From Branchinecta lynchi (lineage: Eukaryota > Arthropoda > Branchiopoda > Anostraca > Branchinectidae), in contig JAKZAP010000008.1 in assembly GCA_023053575.1 (NCBI GenBank), positions 2,753,001-2,817,000 on the forward strand: a stretch of 64,000 nucleotides of DNA. The letters are read 5' to 3'. Below the pieces are notes generated by a model, which was given only the letters and a program-made list of their open reading frames with translations, ran no database searches and was not told where the DNA came from. The translations under genes were made by a program, and so were the position numbers. How positions within the stretch are numbered: the stretch's first letter is position 1; every line of letters starts with the position of its first letter. Below, piece after piece: positions 30,879 to 43,167 of this stretch.

Positions 30879-31043
30879 AAGCGTGTCCGTATGACTCAAA
30901 CTCAACGACTCAAATCCTGTGTCAGTCAATCATTGCGATCTTCGGCAGCAGCTGTGACACCACTTCAGCCTTTCTTCCGCTAGATAACCGGAGAGGCCGG
31001 AGATTTTGCATCGCCTAGGAGAGATAGTCATCAAGAGTATTCG
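30879..31043 (+). repeat. interspersed repeat pair, copy 2
   Basis: Partner of 8038-8205, with GTGTCCGTATGACTC, AATCCTGTGTCAGTCAATC and ATAGTCATCAAGAGTATT. Confidence 0.7.
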
Positions 31044-32643
31044 CGTTTGCGTACTGAAAATCAATTGCTGCATTGAGCTATAAGTACTGCGCTTATCTGA
31101 ATAGTTGCATCCGTATTTGTCATCGGACCTTGTGAGAACCCAGTTTAAGGTTGCCGCGTAAAATAATGTGTTTTACGTCATGGTGTTCTGAAATTACTGT
31201 TATAAGGTTCTGTCCGAACTGTAGCCGTCCAACTGAGTGGCCTGAAAGGAAGCTGTCTTCCTTTCAGCTCACTCAGTTGTTCGCGAACTCTTCCAATATT
31301 ATATCGTTTAACGAAGGCGTAGATTTGTTCGAATGGGTTTCGCTAAGTTCAGGTTCAGGAAACGTTTATTACTCACCTATTACTCACTGGTATGTTTTCA
31401 CTTCGAATCGTCCCCGTGATCTGCTTAGAAAATGACTAGAGAAGCCTTTTTAAAGACTTCTTTTTCTCGGGTCAATCTCGCCTGGGTCTCCTCTCACTGA
31501 CCACCTGCTTATCTCCCACTCCAACCGCCGAGTCTTGGAAGCGCTATGTAAGAACTTGTTGTGGGACTTTGGTTTTAATTTGGCAGAGCTGGTGGGCTCG
31601 GTCTCTTCTCGAGACGCCTTTTTCAAGGACCTGGACTCGTCTTTCACGACGGAGCTGTCCGTCCGCAAGAGCAGTGGACTCGGACTCGTCTCGAGAAGCC
31701 TTTTTATGGACACGGACTTGTCTCGGACTCGGATTTGCTGGACTCGCAGCAGCTCTGGAATTCCTTTTAAATAAAGTTTAAAGATTCGGAAACGATTATC
31801 CTTTTAAATTTGGCTGACTTGAACAATGAGAACTACATGAGAACTGTAAATTTGTTAATGATAAAGATATGAAGACCCTTTTGCCCGTCAGGCAACGCTA
31901 ACTTGCCGGAATCTTCAACATCCGCTGACCACTCTTTCACAAGGGTATGAGGAGCGTGATAATGTTATTGTTCATTTTGAAAGATGTTGGGGTTTTGAGG
32001 GTGGAGGTTAGACTAGGTCTAGAAGAAGGGTCAAGCCAAATACACTTTAGACCATCAGATCTGTTTTCTGTTTTGACTTCTTTTGGTTTGCTTAGGTTTC
32101 CTACTTGTTAACTACGGCGCGTTCAGTCTTCAAATGTTTTGCGCACAGCCTCCGTGTAGGAGAGCAGGAAGGCTGGATAGAGTCGACAAACGATAACAAG
32201 AAAATGCTTATTTCACGTGGAAAGTAAAGGTGTTTTCGAAAATTTATATTTCTGAGCTATTTCATCAGGGAAAGATCATTTCCAGTAAGAGTTGTGGTTC
32301 AAGTAAGGCCTTCAGAGTTTTGCATTCATGATTTGGAAACACAGTCTTACAGGCAGAAAGGGTGGATGGGGTCTAATGGTCTGGGGTATGGATCGCCAAC
32401 TATATACCTGTCTGTCTTTGGTGTATTAAAAAAGAAAGTGGAGTAGCCTCGAAGACCTTTCCTGGGTAACGTTTATCGATCCTAAATGACCGTTGGCAAT
32501 TCTGTATCGTTTACTGAGATCTCTTAAAAAAATAAAAACTATCTTATTCTCTTGGGGTTGTTTTGAAACCAATCGCTTTAGAAGAATGCGGTATCTGATG
32601 AAGACGACGGAAATCCGAAAACAGTCCATCTTTAGACTTTTTA
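31044..32643. other. no gene; short GGACTCG-rich stretch
   Basis: 31590-31745 has repeated GGACTCG and TCTCGAGA-GCCTTTTT blocks, probably a small degenerate duplication. The remainder was not recognised. Confidence 0.45.
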
Positions 32644-32644
32644 T

Positions 32645-35600
32645 GGCACTTGAGCTTACTCAAGTGCCATATAGCGATTGTTATTTCTGTCCGTCAGTCG
32701 GTCTGTCCGTCTGTCGGTCTATCGGTCTGTCGGTCCAGGTTTTGCTAGTTCGGGCACTTCCAGATAAGCTAGGACGATGAAACTTGGCAAGCATATCAGG
32801 AACTGGACCAGATTAAATTAGAAATTGTCGCTTCCTCGATCCGACCATCTGGAGGGGAGTGGAGGGAGGGGGAATCCGGAAAAAATAGGAAAAATGAGAT
32901 ATTTTTAGCTTACGAACGGGTGATCGGATCTTAATGAAACTTAATACATGGAAGGACTTCGTGTCTCAGACCCTCCATTTTAAATCCAGACCGGATCCGG
33001 TGACACTGGGGGGAGTTAGAGGGGGAAACCGGAAATCTTGGAAAACACTTAGAGTGGAGGGATCCGAATGAAACTTGGTGGAAAGTACAAGCAAAAGTCC
33101 TAGATACGTGACTGATATAACCGGAACGGATCCGCTCACTTTGGGGGAGTTGGGGGGGGGGGAGAAGTCCGAATTTGTAGTGATCCCGCGAGTTCCGTGC
33201 TTCCTGATGTGCTGGGACGATGGAAATTGACAGGCATGTCTGGGACCCGACCAGCTTAAATAGGAAATCATCAATTCCCCGATTCGACCATCTGGGGGGG
33301 GGGAGTGGAGGGAGGGTGAAGCCAAAATTTGAGGTATTTTTAGCTTGCGAACGGGTGATCGGATCTTGATGAAAATTTATATTTAGGATGACCTCGTGTC
33401 TCAGACACCTCACTTTAAATCCGGGCCGGATCCGATGACACTGGGGGGAGTTGGAGGAGGGAACCGGAAATTTTGAGAAACGCTTAAAGTGGAGGGATCG
33501 GGATGAAACTTGGTGGGAAAAACAACCACAGGTCCTAGAAACGTCATTGACATAACCGGACCGGATCAGGGCACTGTGGGGGAGTTGGGGTGGGGAACCG
33601 GAAATTTTGAGAAACGCTTAAAGTGGAGGGATCGGGATGAAACTTGGTGGGAAAAACGAGCACAGGTCCTAGACACGTCATTGACATAACCGGACCGGAT
33701 CAGGGCACTGTGGGGGAGTTGGGATTGGCACTTGTGCTTACTCAAGTGCCATATAGCGATTGTTATTTCTGTCCGTCAGTCGGTCTGTCGGTCTGTCGGT
33801 CCCGGTTTTGCTAGTTCGGGCACTTCCAGATAAGCTAGGACGATGAAACTTGGCAAGCATATCAGGAACTGGACCAGATTAAATTAGAAATTGTCGCTTC
33901 CTCGATCCGACCATCTGGAGGGGAGTGGAGGGAGGGGGAATCCGGAAAAAATAGGAAAAATGAGATATTTTTAGCTTACGAACGGGTGATCGGATCTTAA
34001 TGAAACTTAATACATGGAAGGACTTCGTGTCTCATACCCTCCATTTTAAATCCAGACCGGATCCGGTGACACTGGGGGGAGTTAGAGGGGGAAACCGGAA
34101 ATCTTGGAAAACACTTAGAGTGGAGGGATCCGAATGAAACTTGGTGGAAAGTACAAGCAAAAGTCCTAGATACGTGACTGATATAACCGGAACGGATCCG
34201 CTCACTTTGGGGGAGTTGGGGGGGGGGGAGAAGTCCGAATTTGTAGTGATCCCGCGAGTTCCGTGCTTCCTGATGTGCTGGGACGATGGAAATTGACAGG
34301 CATGTCTGGGACCCGACCAGCTTAAATAGGAAATCATCAATTCCCCGATTCGACCATCTGGGGGGGGGGGGGGATTGGAGGGAGGGTGAAGCCAAAATTT
34401 GAGGTATTTTTAGCTTGCGAACGGGTGATCGGATCTTGATGAAAATTTATATTTAGGGTGACCTCGTGTCTCAGACACCTCACTTTAAATCCGGGCCGGA
34501 TCCGATGACACTGGGGGGAGTTGGAGGAGGGAACCGGAAATTTTGAGAAACGCTTAAAGTGGAGGGATCGGGATGAAACTTGGTGGGAAAAACAACCACA
34601 GGTCCTAGAAACGTCATTGACATAACCGGACCGGATCAGGGCACTGTGGGGGTGTTGGGGTGGGGAACCGGTTGAGAAACGCTTAAAGTGGAGGGATCGG
34701 GATGAAACTTGGTGGGAAAAACGAGCACAGGTCCTAGACACGTCATTGACATAACCGGACCGGATCAGGGCACTGTGGGGGAGTTGGGATTGGCACTTGA
34801 GCTTACTCAAGTGCCATATAGCGATTGTTATTTCTGTCCGTCAGTCGGTCTGTCGGTCTGTCGGTCCCGGTTTTGCTAGTTCGGGCACTTCCAGATAAGC
34901 TAGGACGATGAAACTTGGCAAGCATATCGGGAACTGGACCAGATTAAATTAGAAATTGTCGCTTCCTCGATCCGACCATCTGGAGGGGAGTGGAGGGAGG
35001 GGGAATCCGGAAAAAATAGGAAAAATGAGATATTTTTAGCTTACGAACGGGTGATCGGATCTTAATGAAACTTAATACATGGAAGGACTTCGTGTCTCAG
35101 ACCCTCCATTTTAAATCCAGACCGGATCCGGTGACACTGGGGGGAGTTAGAGGGGAAACCGGAAATCTTGGAAAACACTTAGAGTGGAGGGATCCGAATG
35201 AAACTTGGTGGAAAGTACAAGCAAAAGTCCTAGATACGTGACTGATATAACCGGAACGGATCCGCTCACTTTGGGGGAGTTGGGGGGGGGGAGAAGTCCG
35301 AATTTGTAGTGATCCCGCGAGTTCCGTGCTTCCTGATGTGCTGGGACGATGGAAATTGACAGGCGTGTCTGGGACCCGACCAGCTTAAATAGGAAATCAT
35401 CAATTCCCCGATTCGACCATCTGGGGGGGGGGGGAGTGGATGGAGGGTGAAGCCAAAATTTGAGGTATTTTTAGCTTGCGAACGGGTGATCGGATCTTGA
35501 TGAAAATTGATATTTAGGATGACCTCGTGTCTCAGACACCTCACTTTAAATCCGGGCCGGATCCGATGACACTGGGGGGAGTTGGAGGAGGGAACCGGAA

Positions 35601-37770
35601 ATTTTGAGAAACGCTTAAAGTGGAGGGATCGGGATGAAACTTGGTGGGAAAAACAACCACAGGTCCTAGAAACGTCATTGACATAACCGGACCGGATCAG
35701 GGCACTGTGGGGGAGTTGGGGTGGGGAACCGGAAATTTTGAGAAACGCTTAAAGTGGAGGGATCGGGATGAAACTTGGTGGGAAAAACGAGCACAGGTCC
35801 TAGACACGTCATTGACATAACCGGACCGGATCAGGGCACTGTGGGGGAGTTGGGATGGGGGTCCGGATTTCTAGCGATCCCGCGAGTTCGGCATACTTCC
35901 TGGTGTCCTAGGGCGATGAAACTTGGCAGGTATGTCAAGGATCCGAACAGATTGACTTGAGAACAGCCGTTTCCCTGACCCGACCATCGTGGGGGGAGTC
36001 GGTGGATGGGGAGTCCGGAATCTAGTGGCGTGCATAACTTTTGAACGGGTGATCGGATCTTGATGAAAATTGATATTTAGGATGACCTTGTGTCTCAGAC
36101 ACCTCACTTTAAATCCGGGCCGGATCCGATGACACTGGGGGGAGTTGGAGGAGGTAACCGGAAATTTTGAGAAACGCTTAAAGTGGAGGGATCGGGATGA
36201 AACTTGGTGGGAAAAACAAGCACAGGTCCTAGACACGTCATTGACATAACCGGACCGGATCCGATGACACTGGGAGGAGTTGGAGGAGGGAACCGGAAAT
36301 TTTGAGAAACGCTTAAAGTGGAGGGATCGGGATGAAACTTGGTGGGAAAAACAAGCACAGGTCCTCGACACGTCATTGACATAACCGGACCGGATCAGGG
36401 CACTGTGGGGGAGTTGGGGTGGGGGTCCGGATTTCTAGCGATCCCGCGAGTTCGGCATACTTCCTGATGTCCTAGGGCGATGAAACTTGGCAGGTATGTC
36501 AGGGATCCGAACAGATTGACTTGAGAACAGCCGTTTCCCCGACCCGACCATCGTGGGGGGAGTGGGTGGATGGGGAGTCCGGAATCTAGTGGCGTGCATA
36601 ACTTTTGAACGGGTGATCGGATTTGAATGAAACTTGTCTGGTGAGCTATCGCCTCGGACGTTCAGTGTCACGTCCGAGTCGGGTCCGATACCTGTGGGGA
36701 TGGGGGGGTGTGTGTGGAAAACTCAAGAAACTCTAAAAGTATAGGGATTGGGACGAAACTTAATGGATGGAACAAGCATTAGGCCTAGATGAAATTGACG
36801 GAGCCAGATGGTTTCGGGGCTCTGTGGGGGGAGTTGGAGGGGGTTTCCTGGAATTCCGGTAGTCGTGAGTTAGAATAGTTCCAGATGTAAAACGACAACG
36901 AAACTTTGCAGGCATATTAGCGACCCGAATTATCTTGACTTAAAAACCTGACACAACATACCCCCGGAAACTTCCGTTCCTAGATCCGAGCATTTTTGGG
37001 GGAGCAAGAGAAGAGAAATATGGACTTCTATAAATTGCGAACGATTGGTCTGATTCGAGTGAAACTTCATGGGTGATACGAATCGATGGCCTCGACATGT
37101 AAAACATGCGTTCGAACCATATGCGACCACGATTAGGGGAATTGGGGGTGGGGGGACTTTTGACATGCACAAAAACCAAACGGATGGACCGAATGAGATG
37201 CAATTCGACAGTGCCGAGTTTATGCGGCCTAGATTTGTTATTTGGCGTCTGGGCCAGATTCGGCCAAGGTAGGGGGGGGGGGGGGGTACTGGAAACTTGC
37301 AGATAGGCTATGCTCCAATTTCAGTCAAACCTGATGAGGGAATTAAGAGATTGGGCCCGAACCGGCTCCGACAACGTTGGTGGGAAGGGAGGGGGGGGGG
37401 GGACCGGAACTTTCCAAAAATGCTCAGATTCGAGTGAAACTTGGTAGATGGTATAAACGAAGATGCTTTAGGTGGTCGATTTTTTTTTATTCCGAACCAG
37501 ATTCGGCCACGGTAGGTGGAAATAGAGTGAGTACGGGAAATCGTGTAGCACGTCTAGGGATCAAACAAATGGATTTATTGGGATGAAAGTTTGAACAGTC
37601 ATGTGCATTTGCAATCGAGACGATTCCGGAACTGCTCAGAAATGAGTGAAACTAAATATCCTATTTCTATTTCCGAACCGCCTTTTTGGATGGCGGGTGT
37701 ATTTTGTGACGTTTCTTGTACTTCTTGTACAGCCTACTCGTACAAGTGCCATATGAGCTCGTAGCTCTTG
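32645..37770 (+). mobile_element. family I head-to-tail array (three 5' ends, one 3' end)
   Basis: The 5' palindrome with following microsatellite occurs at 32645, 33727 and 34792, so the first two units are about 1,082 and 1,065 bases and look almost identical. Each of these units stops abruptly at GGGGGAGTTGGGAT and is joined directly to the next 5' palindrome. Only the last, longer unit has the 3' terminus (CAAGTGCCATATGAGCTC then GTAGCTCTTG, ending 37770). The internal subunits repeat ATGAAACTTGG, CCGGACCGGATC and GGGGGAGTTGG. No protein is encoded. Confidence 0.87.
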
Positions 37771-37835
37771 TTTTTTTTTTTGTATTAGTAAATTCCGATT
37801 TAGTACGTGTAACGTGTGATGTATTAGTCGGGGTC

Positions 37836-38168
37836 GTTTTTGGGATCCCAAAACGTAAGTGGAGGAATACCTATGACTTCGCAAATGTTGTCCGTCTGTC
37901 CGTCCGTCTTTCAGCACGATAACTCTAGAAGGGAATGAAATATTTTGATGAAAATTGGTGTGAGAATTCTTTGGGCCAAGGGACAGATCGAGTTCAGCCC
38001 TACATTTATGGGTGGGGGTTCAGATTAAGGGGCGAAGAAAATATTTTTTAACAGCTAATGAAATGATCTAGTTAAGGGTAAGAAGATAGTGAAGAAGAAG
38101 ATAATGAATCCGTATTTTACCCGGACATATAGTTCACCGGGAATCCGGCCGAAACCGGAGACTTTGTT
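37836..38168 (+). mobile_element. family II element, 5' part
   Basis: The perfect palindrome TTTTGGGATCCCAAAA is followed by CGTAAGTGGAGGAATACC, GTCCGTCTGTCCGTCCGTC and core sequence. It is interrupted at 38168 and resumes at 38577. Confidence 0.8.
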
Positions 38169-38576
38169 ATTTTTTTTTTAATGCCGCGTAGCATCTTTTC
38201 CGTTCTTCCTGTCCAATATGATTTGGCCAGGTGACTACGCTTCCACTTCCCTCGGTGACGCCAACGGTCCTAACATCTGATATTTAATTTTTTGTTTTTT
38301 TCAATGACCGACCTATATATTTAGCGTCACCTACACTTTCCTCTATCTCTACATTTAATTATCTTTTTTTTCAATATTCTTTCTTATTCCCTCTTTTAAC
38401 CCTTATTTCTCATTTTACCATTTCAACACATATTTAAAACCTTTTCTTTGTTTTCCTTCCTTAATATCTCCTTTCCTTAAAATTTTCATTCTTTGAAAAC
38501 TTAATATTTACAAAAATACTTAATATTTACAAAAATACTATCCCTCGTTATTTTTTTTGCAACCAAACCAAAAAAG
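38169..38576 (-). mobile_element. poly(A)-tailed retroelement insertion (reverse)
   Basis: About 405 bases inside a family II core unit, with GTTAT at both borders (near 38164 and 38579) as a probable target duplication. Read on the - strand it ends in GATGCTACGCGGCATT followed by about ten A, as for a retroposed element. The body is purine-rich on that strand, and no protein was recognised. Confidence 0.55.
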
Positions 38577-38727
38577 GGGTTATAAGTAAAAGTTTTATAT
38601 GAAATTTGAGATTCGATGTGGCGGTAAGGAGGAATGCTGAATCCATATATGAAAATTGTTTTCTCGTCGGAAAAATAGTTCGCCCGGAATCCAGCCAAAA
38701 CCTAAAGTTCGATATAGGGTAAGGAGA
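38577..38727 (+). mobile_element. family II element, resumed core
   Basis: Continues the copy at 37836 with TATAAGTAAAAGTTTTATAT and GCCCGGAATCCAGCC. The 3' terminus is absent. Confidence 0.65.
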
Positions 38728-40155
38728 ATATGTCATTTATGTTCTTCCGTTTTCTCATTTATGGTCTTCGGTTTTTCATCAGTTTCTCAAATTCTGCATC
38801 GTCATTTTATTTTAAATGTCCATCAAATTAGAGACTGGAATATTGCAACCTTTATTACCGTTATCTACTAGAAGATTCACTACCTGAGGATTTTTAAAAT
38901 CTCTTCTATATGATCTTCACGATTATAACACGATACGGCGGTCTAATCTTTCTACCAATCGGTACACTTGTACAAGATTTAGCTTTCCCATTCGTCTAGG
39001 ATACAGCAGGTGCCGAGGAATGGGTAACCCCTCGATAAATTTTATAAAGTCGTTGATGTAATTACTTCAGAAAAACGCTCCACAAATACTGAGCGTAAAC
39101 ATGTCCGTTCTAATTTTTTCCGGTACTGCAAATATTTACTGGGAATTCCCATCTGGTTCCGAAACTCTTACGTATCACAAAGGTACCGTATTTTTGAAAT
39201 AAGCGAAGAAATGAATGAGCTAACCATTCGTTTCATCAATCGAAGTAGAAAACAACACGATTTTCAACTGGCTAGCCTGGTGTAATCATGTGACTCAATT
39301 TTTTTCTTGTTTTGGTTATTTTTAGTTATCGCAGCCTAATTTTGTCTCGTAGTTTTGTGTGATTTCTTTTTCTTTCGTTTCCTTACCAACTCCTCCGACC
39401 ATTTACCTTATACTTGTATGGAGGGTTTAAATAACATTATCAGTAAATAGGCCTTTTCGCGGATGCTAACACAATTAGCCTTGTCTTTGAAGGTCTATTA
39501 AGGTCGTCTTAAAGGCACAGAAAACTTGACTACGCAACTTTCGGCCATCAACCCGACCTGGGGGGGCTTAAATAAAGAGACAGGGACTTATTGTCGACAG
39601 GATCCCCCTTCTTTGTTCGAACCCCCTCCTTAGTGTTCCCAAAGCTAGCTGGCAGGCCCTTGCCCCTTATGCACTTATGCACTGTAAAAGTTCGCTTTTG
39701 GTCGTGTTTCGGCCATAGTATCGGGGTAGTAGTCAAGAGGTCGTACGTTCGATTCCTACTCCCGGCACACAAACCTTTTTTTTTTTTTTTCTACTAACTC
39801 AAAAGTCGAATTCTCGGAAACTGCCCGGAAACTGCAATGGTCGTAACGAGAATTTTTCTTACTCTCAATATCGACTCGGGGTACATTCTTGATATGTCAG
39901 CTAGCTCCCCGAGTCAACTTTGAGTCAAGTTTTCTGTTCCTTTAAGCAGGGTGAAAAGCGAACTTTCAGACTTGCTTTCACTCCCGTTAAGATGAAAAGT
40001 ATTTAATTCGCTCACATGAAAGCCCACGCTAGGTCCTTATTCGATAAAAACCTTTTACCTTCCCTCTTGGGTTTCAAATCTTTCTAGAGAACGGTCAGAT
40101 ATATGTAAAGATTATTGATTTATTCGTCACACAAATTAGGGATTTTTCTCTCTAG
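38728..40155. other. intronic DNA before the fourth exon
   Basis: Apart from the tRNA-like remnant near 39.7 kb I see no gene or repeat partner. T-rich tracts occur near 39777-39790. Confidence 0.45.
39700..39770 (+). repeat. tRNA-like / SINE-like remnant
   Basis: AGTCAAGAGGTCGTACGTTCGATTCC and CCCGGCACA resemble the 3' half of a tRNA (B-box GTTCGATTCC and acceptor strand), followed by a T run. The 5' half and acceptor pairing are not convincing, so this is a degenerate tRNA-derived piece and not a functional gene. Confidence 0.35.
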
Positions 40156-40297
40156 GCGTCAGCTGGACCTATTTGCCAACGTTGTTCACGTCAGGAGTCT
40201 TCCAGGAGTGAAGTCCAGGCATCACAATGTCGATATTGTCATCATCCGAGAAAATACGGAGGGAGAATATTCGGCTCTTGAGCACGAGAGTGTGAAG
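40156..40297 (+). CDS. IDH3B: IDH3B exon, active-site region of the beta subunit
   Basis: The exon is 142 bases, with acceptor TTCTCTCTAG ending at 40155 and donor GTAGGG from 40298. Its first base completes the Arg codon begun at 12854, and it ends in phase 0. The peptide holds [17 protein letters not shown] and [29 protein letters not shown] with a preceding Arg pair is typical of the beta subunit. [12 protein letters not shown] is the family signature next to the substrate and nucleotide cleft; the beta form in vertebrates usually has Gln instead of Asn here. The protein should continue with a segment like GVIE-LK, which I did not find between 40298 and 64000, so the gene probably runs past the window. 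Confidence 0.94.
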
Positions 40298-40353
40298 GTA
40301 GGGTCTTTGGTTTTCTGACAGGGAAGTTGAGAAAGATTTCGAACTAGAAACCG

Positions 40354-40680
40354 TTTAGTATTTCCAAGGTAAAAGACGCTAAGACGCTTCAGTCAGGGCT
40401 GAAGAAAGTAGGAAAATGAGTGCGAAGATGTCTAGCAAAGATTCTGTGGTTTATTTTTCGCAATGGCTTACCTTTGTAGTTGGTACTGGCGCGAAAAATT
40501 GTGTTTAGTACATCCTGCATTTCCAAGGTAAAAGACGCTAAACCCGGTAAAGTCAGGGCTGAAGAAAGTAGGAAAATTAGTGGGAAGATGTCTAGCAAAG
40601 ATTCTGTGGTTTATTTTTCGCAATGGCTTACCTTTGTAGTTGGTACTGGCGCGAAAAAATGTGTTTCATTTTTGTCCAAA
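40354..40680 (+). repeat. tandem duplication, about 165-bp unit, two copies
   Basis: TTTCCAAGGTAAAAGACGCTAA, GATGTCTAGCAAAGATTCTG and TTGTAGTTGGTACTGGCGCG occur twice, starting about 40360 and 40525. It lies 60 bases after the IDH3B donor and is non-coding. Confidence 0.88.
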
Positions 40681-40724
40681 GATACCATGAACTCCCCAAA
40701 ACCGCGATACCCTCCCGCTTACAC

Positions 40725-41085
40725 CGTTCATGAACGATACGGGACAACATACTGGACCCTTCCTCTTTCTTCCAACGTTAGAGTTCTTGTTAAAACAAAA
40801 AATTGTTGAGAGTAAGCCGCGTATAACTGCAAACATTTATTTAAGTTGCTGAATGTGCCTATGTTTACTACTTGACCATACACAACTTATCGGCTGTGTC
40901 CTGAACGATACGGGACAGGTTTCCCTTCCTCTTTCTTCCAACGTTAGAGTTCTTGTTAAAACAAAATATTGTTATAAGTAAGCTGCGTATAAGTGCAAAC
41001 ATTTATTTAAGTTGCTGAATGTGTCTATGTTTACTGCTTGACCATACACCACTTATCGGCTGTGTCCGGGTTCGGTCTTGGGATG
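40725..41085 (+). repeat. second tandem duplication, about 173-bp unit, two copies
   Basis: GAACGATACGGGACA, CTTCCTCTTTCTTCCAACG and CAAACATTTATTTAAGTTGC each occur twice, offset by about 173 bases. It is separate in sequence from the preceding duplication. Confidence 0.86.
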
Positions 41086-41956
41086 AAATATTACCTGATT
41101 GAAGCTTTCTAGAAGTTCCGGACGTCTCGCTATCTAATTTTCTCTCTTTCTGCTGAAATCGAAATGATTCTCCGAGCCAAGCTAAAAAGGTACGCTCACA
41201 CACAGTCTGGTCTTCGCAGTCGAATGCGAAAATTCACTCCGCAATTTTGACGCTTCGCACGCAGGTTTCCCCATAGTTTCGCTAATTTCGTATGTGTATT
41301 TTCGCAGGGGACATTTTATCTGAGTGTGTGTGACACCATTTTATCTAATGGTGGTGAATAATTTTCGGATATTAATTTAATTATCTAGGTCCATAACTGC
41401 CACTCGTACAGAAACTCACCAACAAAGCTAAAAAAAAAGAAAACAAAAAAAATAAAATCTTCAGCGTCTGCGAAGAATCTGAACATCCAGCTTATTTTTG
41501 TATCTTGTACCTGAATGACTTTGAGCATGTTCCACCCTTCTAACAATAGTAACTGTTAGTTACTATTTTCGTTCCAACCTCGTAAAAAGCGTACCTCGTA
41601 CGCTGAACGTTCCTACCTTCTCGAAATATAAACTAATAGTAACTATTTGCTTACCATGCTCGGGATCGTAGTAAGCGTGGTAACTACGCATCTCTGTAAC
41701 GTGATTTGTCGGATTCGCCCGTGGTATGATATTCTGCTGGAAAACAGAAATATCTTTCCAGCCTTGACAGCAAAAAGCCAGAATTCGTGACGTCATGCGT
41801 AATAACTACTGTAAGTAGGTGGAACACGCTCTTTGACTCAGTTTAGGTATTTCTTATTTGTCACAATATGCGTCACGTAGTGGCGTAAGAATATGGACGA
41901 CCTCCCGACACGACGGAAACCACTGTCAGTCCGAGAATTTTGAATTTCATCGAGGA
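41086..41956. other. no recognised feature
   Basis: Contains two near-identical AATAGTAACTRTT blocks near 41545-41645. No gene was seen. Confidence 0.4.
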
Positions 41957-42133
41957 CAGTAAAGCAGGAAGTTTCGGTCAGTCTCTTCAAAATAGATATG
42001 GCATATAGAGGTATATCTGAACTTGGTTTTCTCTAGTGACTAGCCTGGCGAAGACTGGATCTGGCGAAGACAAGACCCAGTTCTCTGGATCAAATATTAG
42101 ATTTTTGGGATCCCATCGAAACCTTAGGTCTTG
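41957..42133 (+). mobile_element. family II 3' end fragment
   Basis: Has AAGCAGGAAGTTTCGGTC, GCGAAGACTGGATCTGGCG and the 3' end TTTTTGGGATCCCATCGAAA then CCTTAGGTCTTG. Confidence 0.75.
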
Positions 42134-43167
42134 TTAATATTATTTATAGCAGTCAGTTCGGTGCTGATGCTGATCCTAGTATTTGAAACAAAAACAAAAT
42201 CATTACTTGGGAACAGCATAGCGATGAGGCAACCCACTTCAAAGAAAGAGAAAATTAACGAGAAACTGGCAGATCACACGTGACAATTTTTTGTGTTAAA
42301 GTTATTTTAACCCGTTAAATTTAATGGTCGACATATTTAGTGCCAATTCAGCGCTATGAGTTTTATTAGTAAAATGTCTATATATCTAATCATCTAATCT
42401 GATGTTTGAACCTGTTTCTGTTAAAAAGTTACTCGTAACCATATTTTGGTGTTTCAGCTCTGTTCATTGAACCTTCAAGTAATAAAATAAAATCAAAGCC
42501 AACAATTACTTCAAATTGCACGTTCAACCATGAGGGTGCAAGATATCGTGGATTAGCTTGTAGTTGATCCCGGGAAGTCTTTTGAATCTTTTAAGTAATC
42601 AACACTGGTAGTTTGGCCCGAATTTAACGGCCCAATTTGGAGATTTGGTAGCACCAACAACTTCAGGGTTTCCTCGAACGAAGGCCAAGACAAACGTCAT
42701 TCCGACAGAACGCTGTTGATTGAATTAAAACAAGCCAGAGACCGGGATGGCGGGATCCCACCAGAACCTTTGGGTTTCAGGAATATACGATTTCAGAAGC
42801 GTATCCTATTTCTGGTTGCAGCAACTTGTATGAAAGACGACTTCTTCGGCGGAAACTGTTTAGCATATAGATTTAGTGGCGGTGACATCTTTCCGATATC
42901 ATTCGCAAGATAATATCTTTCCATGTGGGAACTTTCCAGTCTTCATTAGCTTTCCGACCGACGTATTGTAATGCTCCACTAAAACTGAGAAGAACCTGAT
43001 TTATGTTGTTTGGTTTTTCGGTAGTCGAGGGCTTGGACAAATCGTAGACGGGAGGAAGGAAATCTTCGGAAAGACCCTCTGTAACCCTTTGTTAGTAACC
43101 TCCCTTTCATAAATCACGAAAAGCTTGTAAAAAGTCTTCAGAATAAGATCCAACGACTGCGATAACG
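42134..43167. other. no recognised feature
   Basis: Intronic or downstream DNA without a visible gene, RNA or repeat partner. Confidence 0.45.

Larger units (their letters stand above)
12856..40155 (+). other. 27.3-kb IDH3B intron filled with mobile elements
   Basis: Exons at 12674-12855 and 40156-40297 join in phase across this gap, so the interval is one intron. It holds a full-length LINE in the sense orientation, family I and family II tandem-core elements, MITEs and a hairpin satellite. All recognisable coding sequence inside it belongs to the LINE. Nearly all large elements here lie in the same orientation as the gene. Confidence 0.88.

Noticed and set aside
39548..39772. Protein with SRNRTYDLL on the - strand
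   Set aside because: This peptide type arises from antisense reading of tRNA-like sequence; the + strand shows a GTTCGATTCC box.
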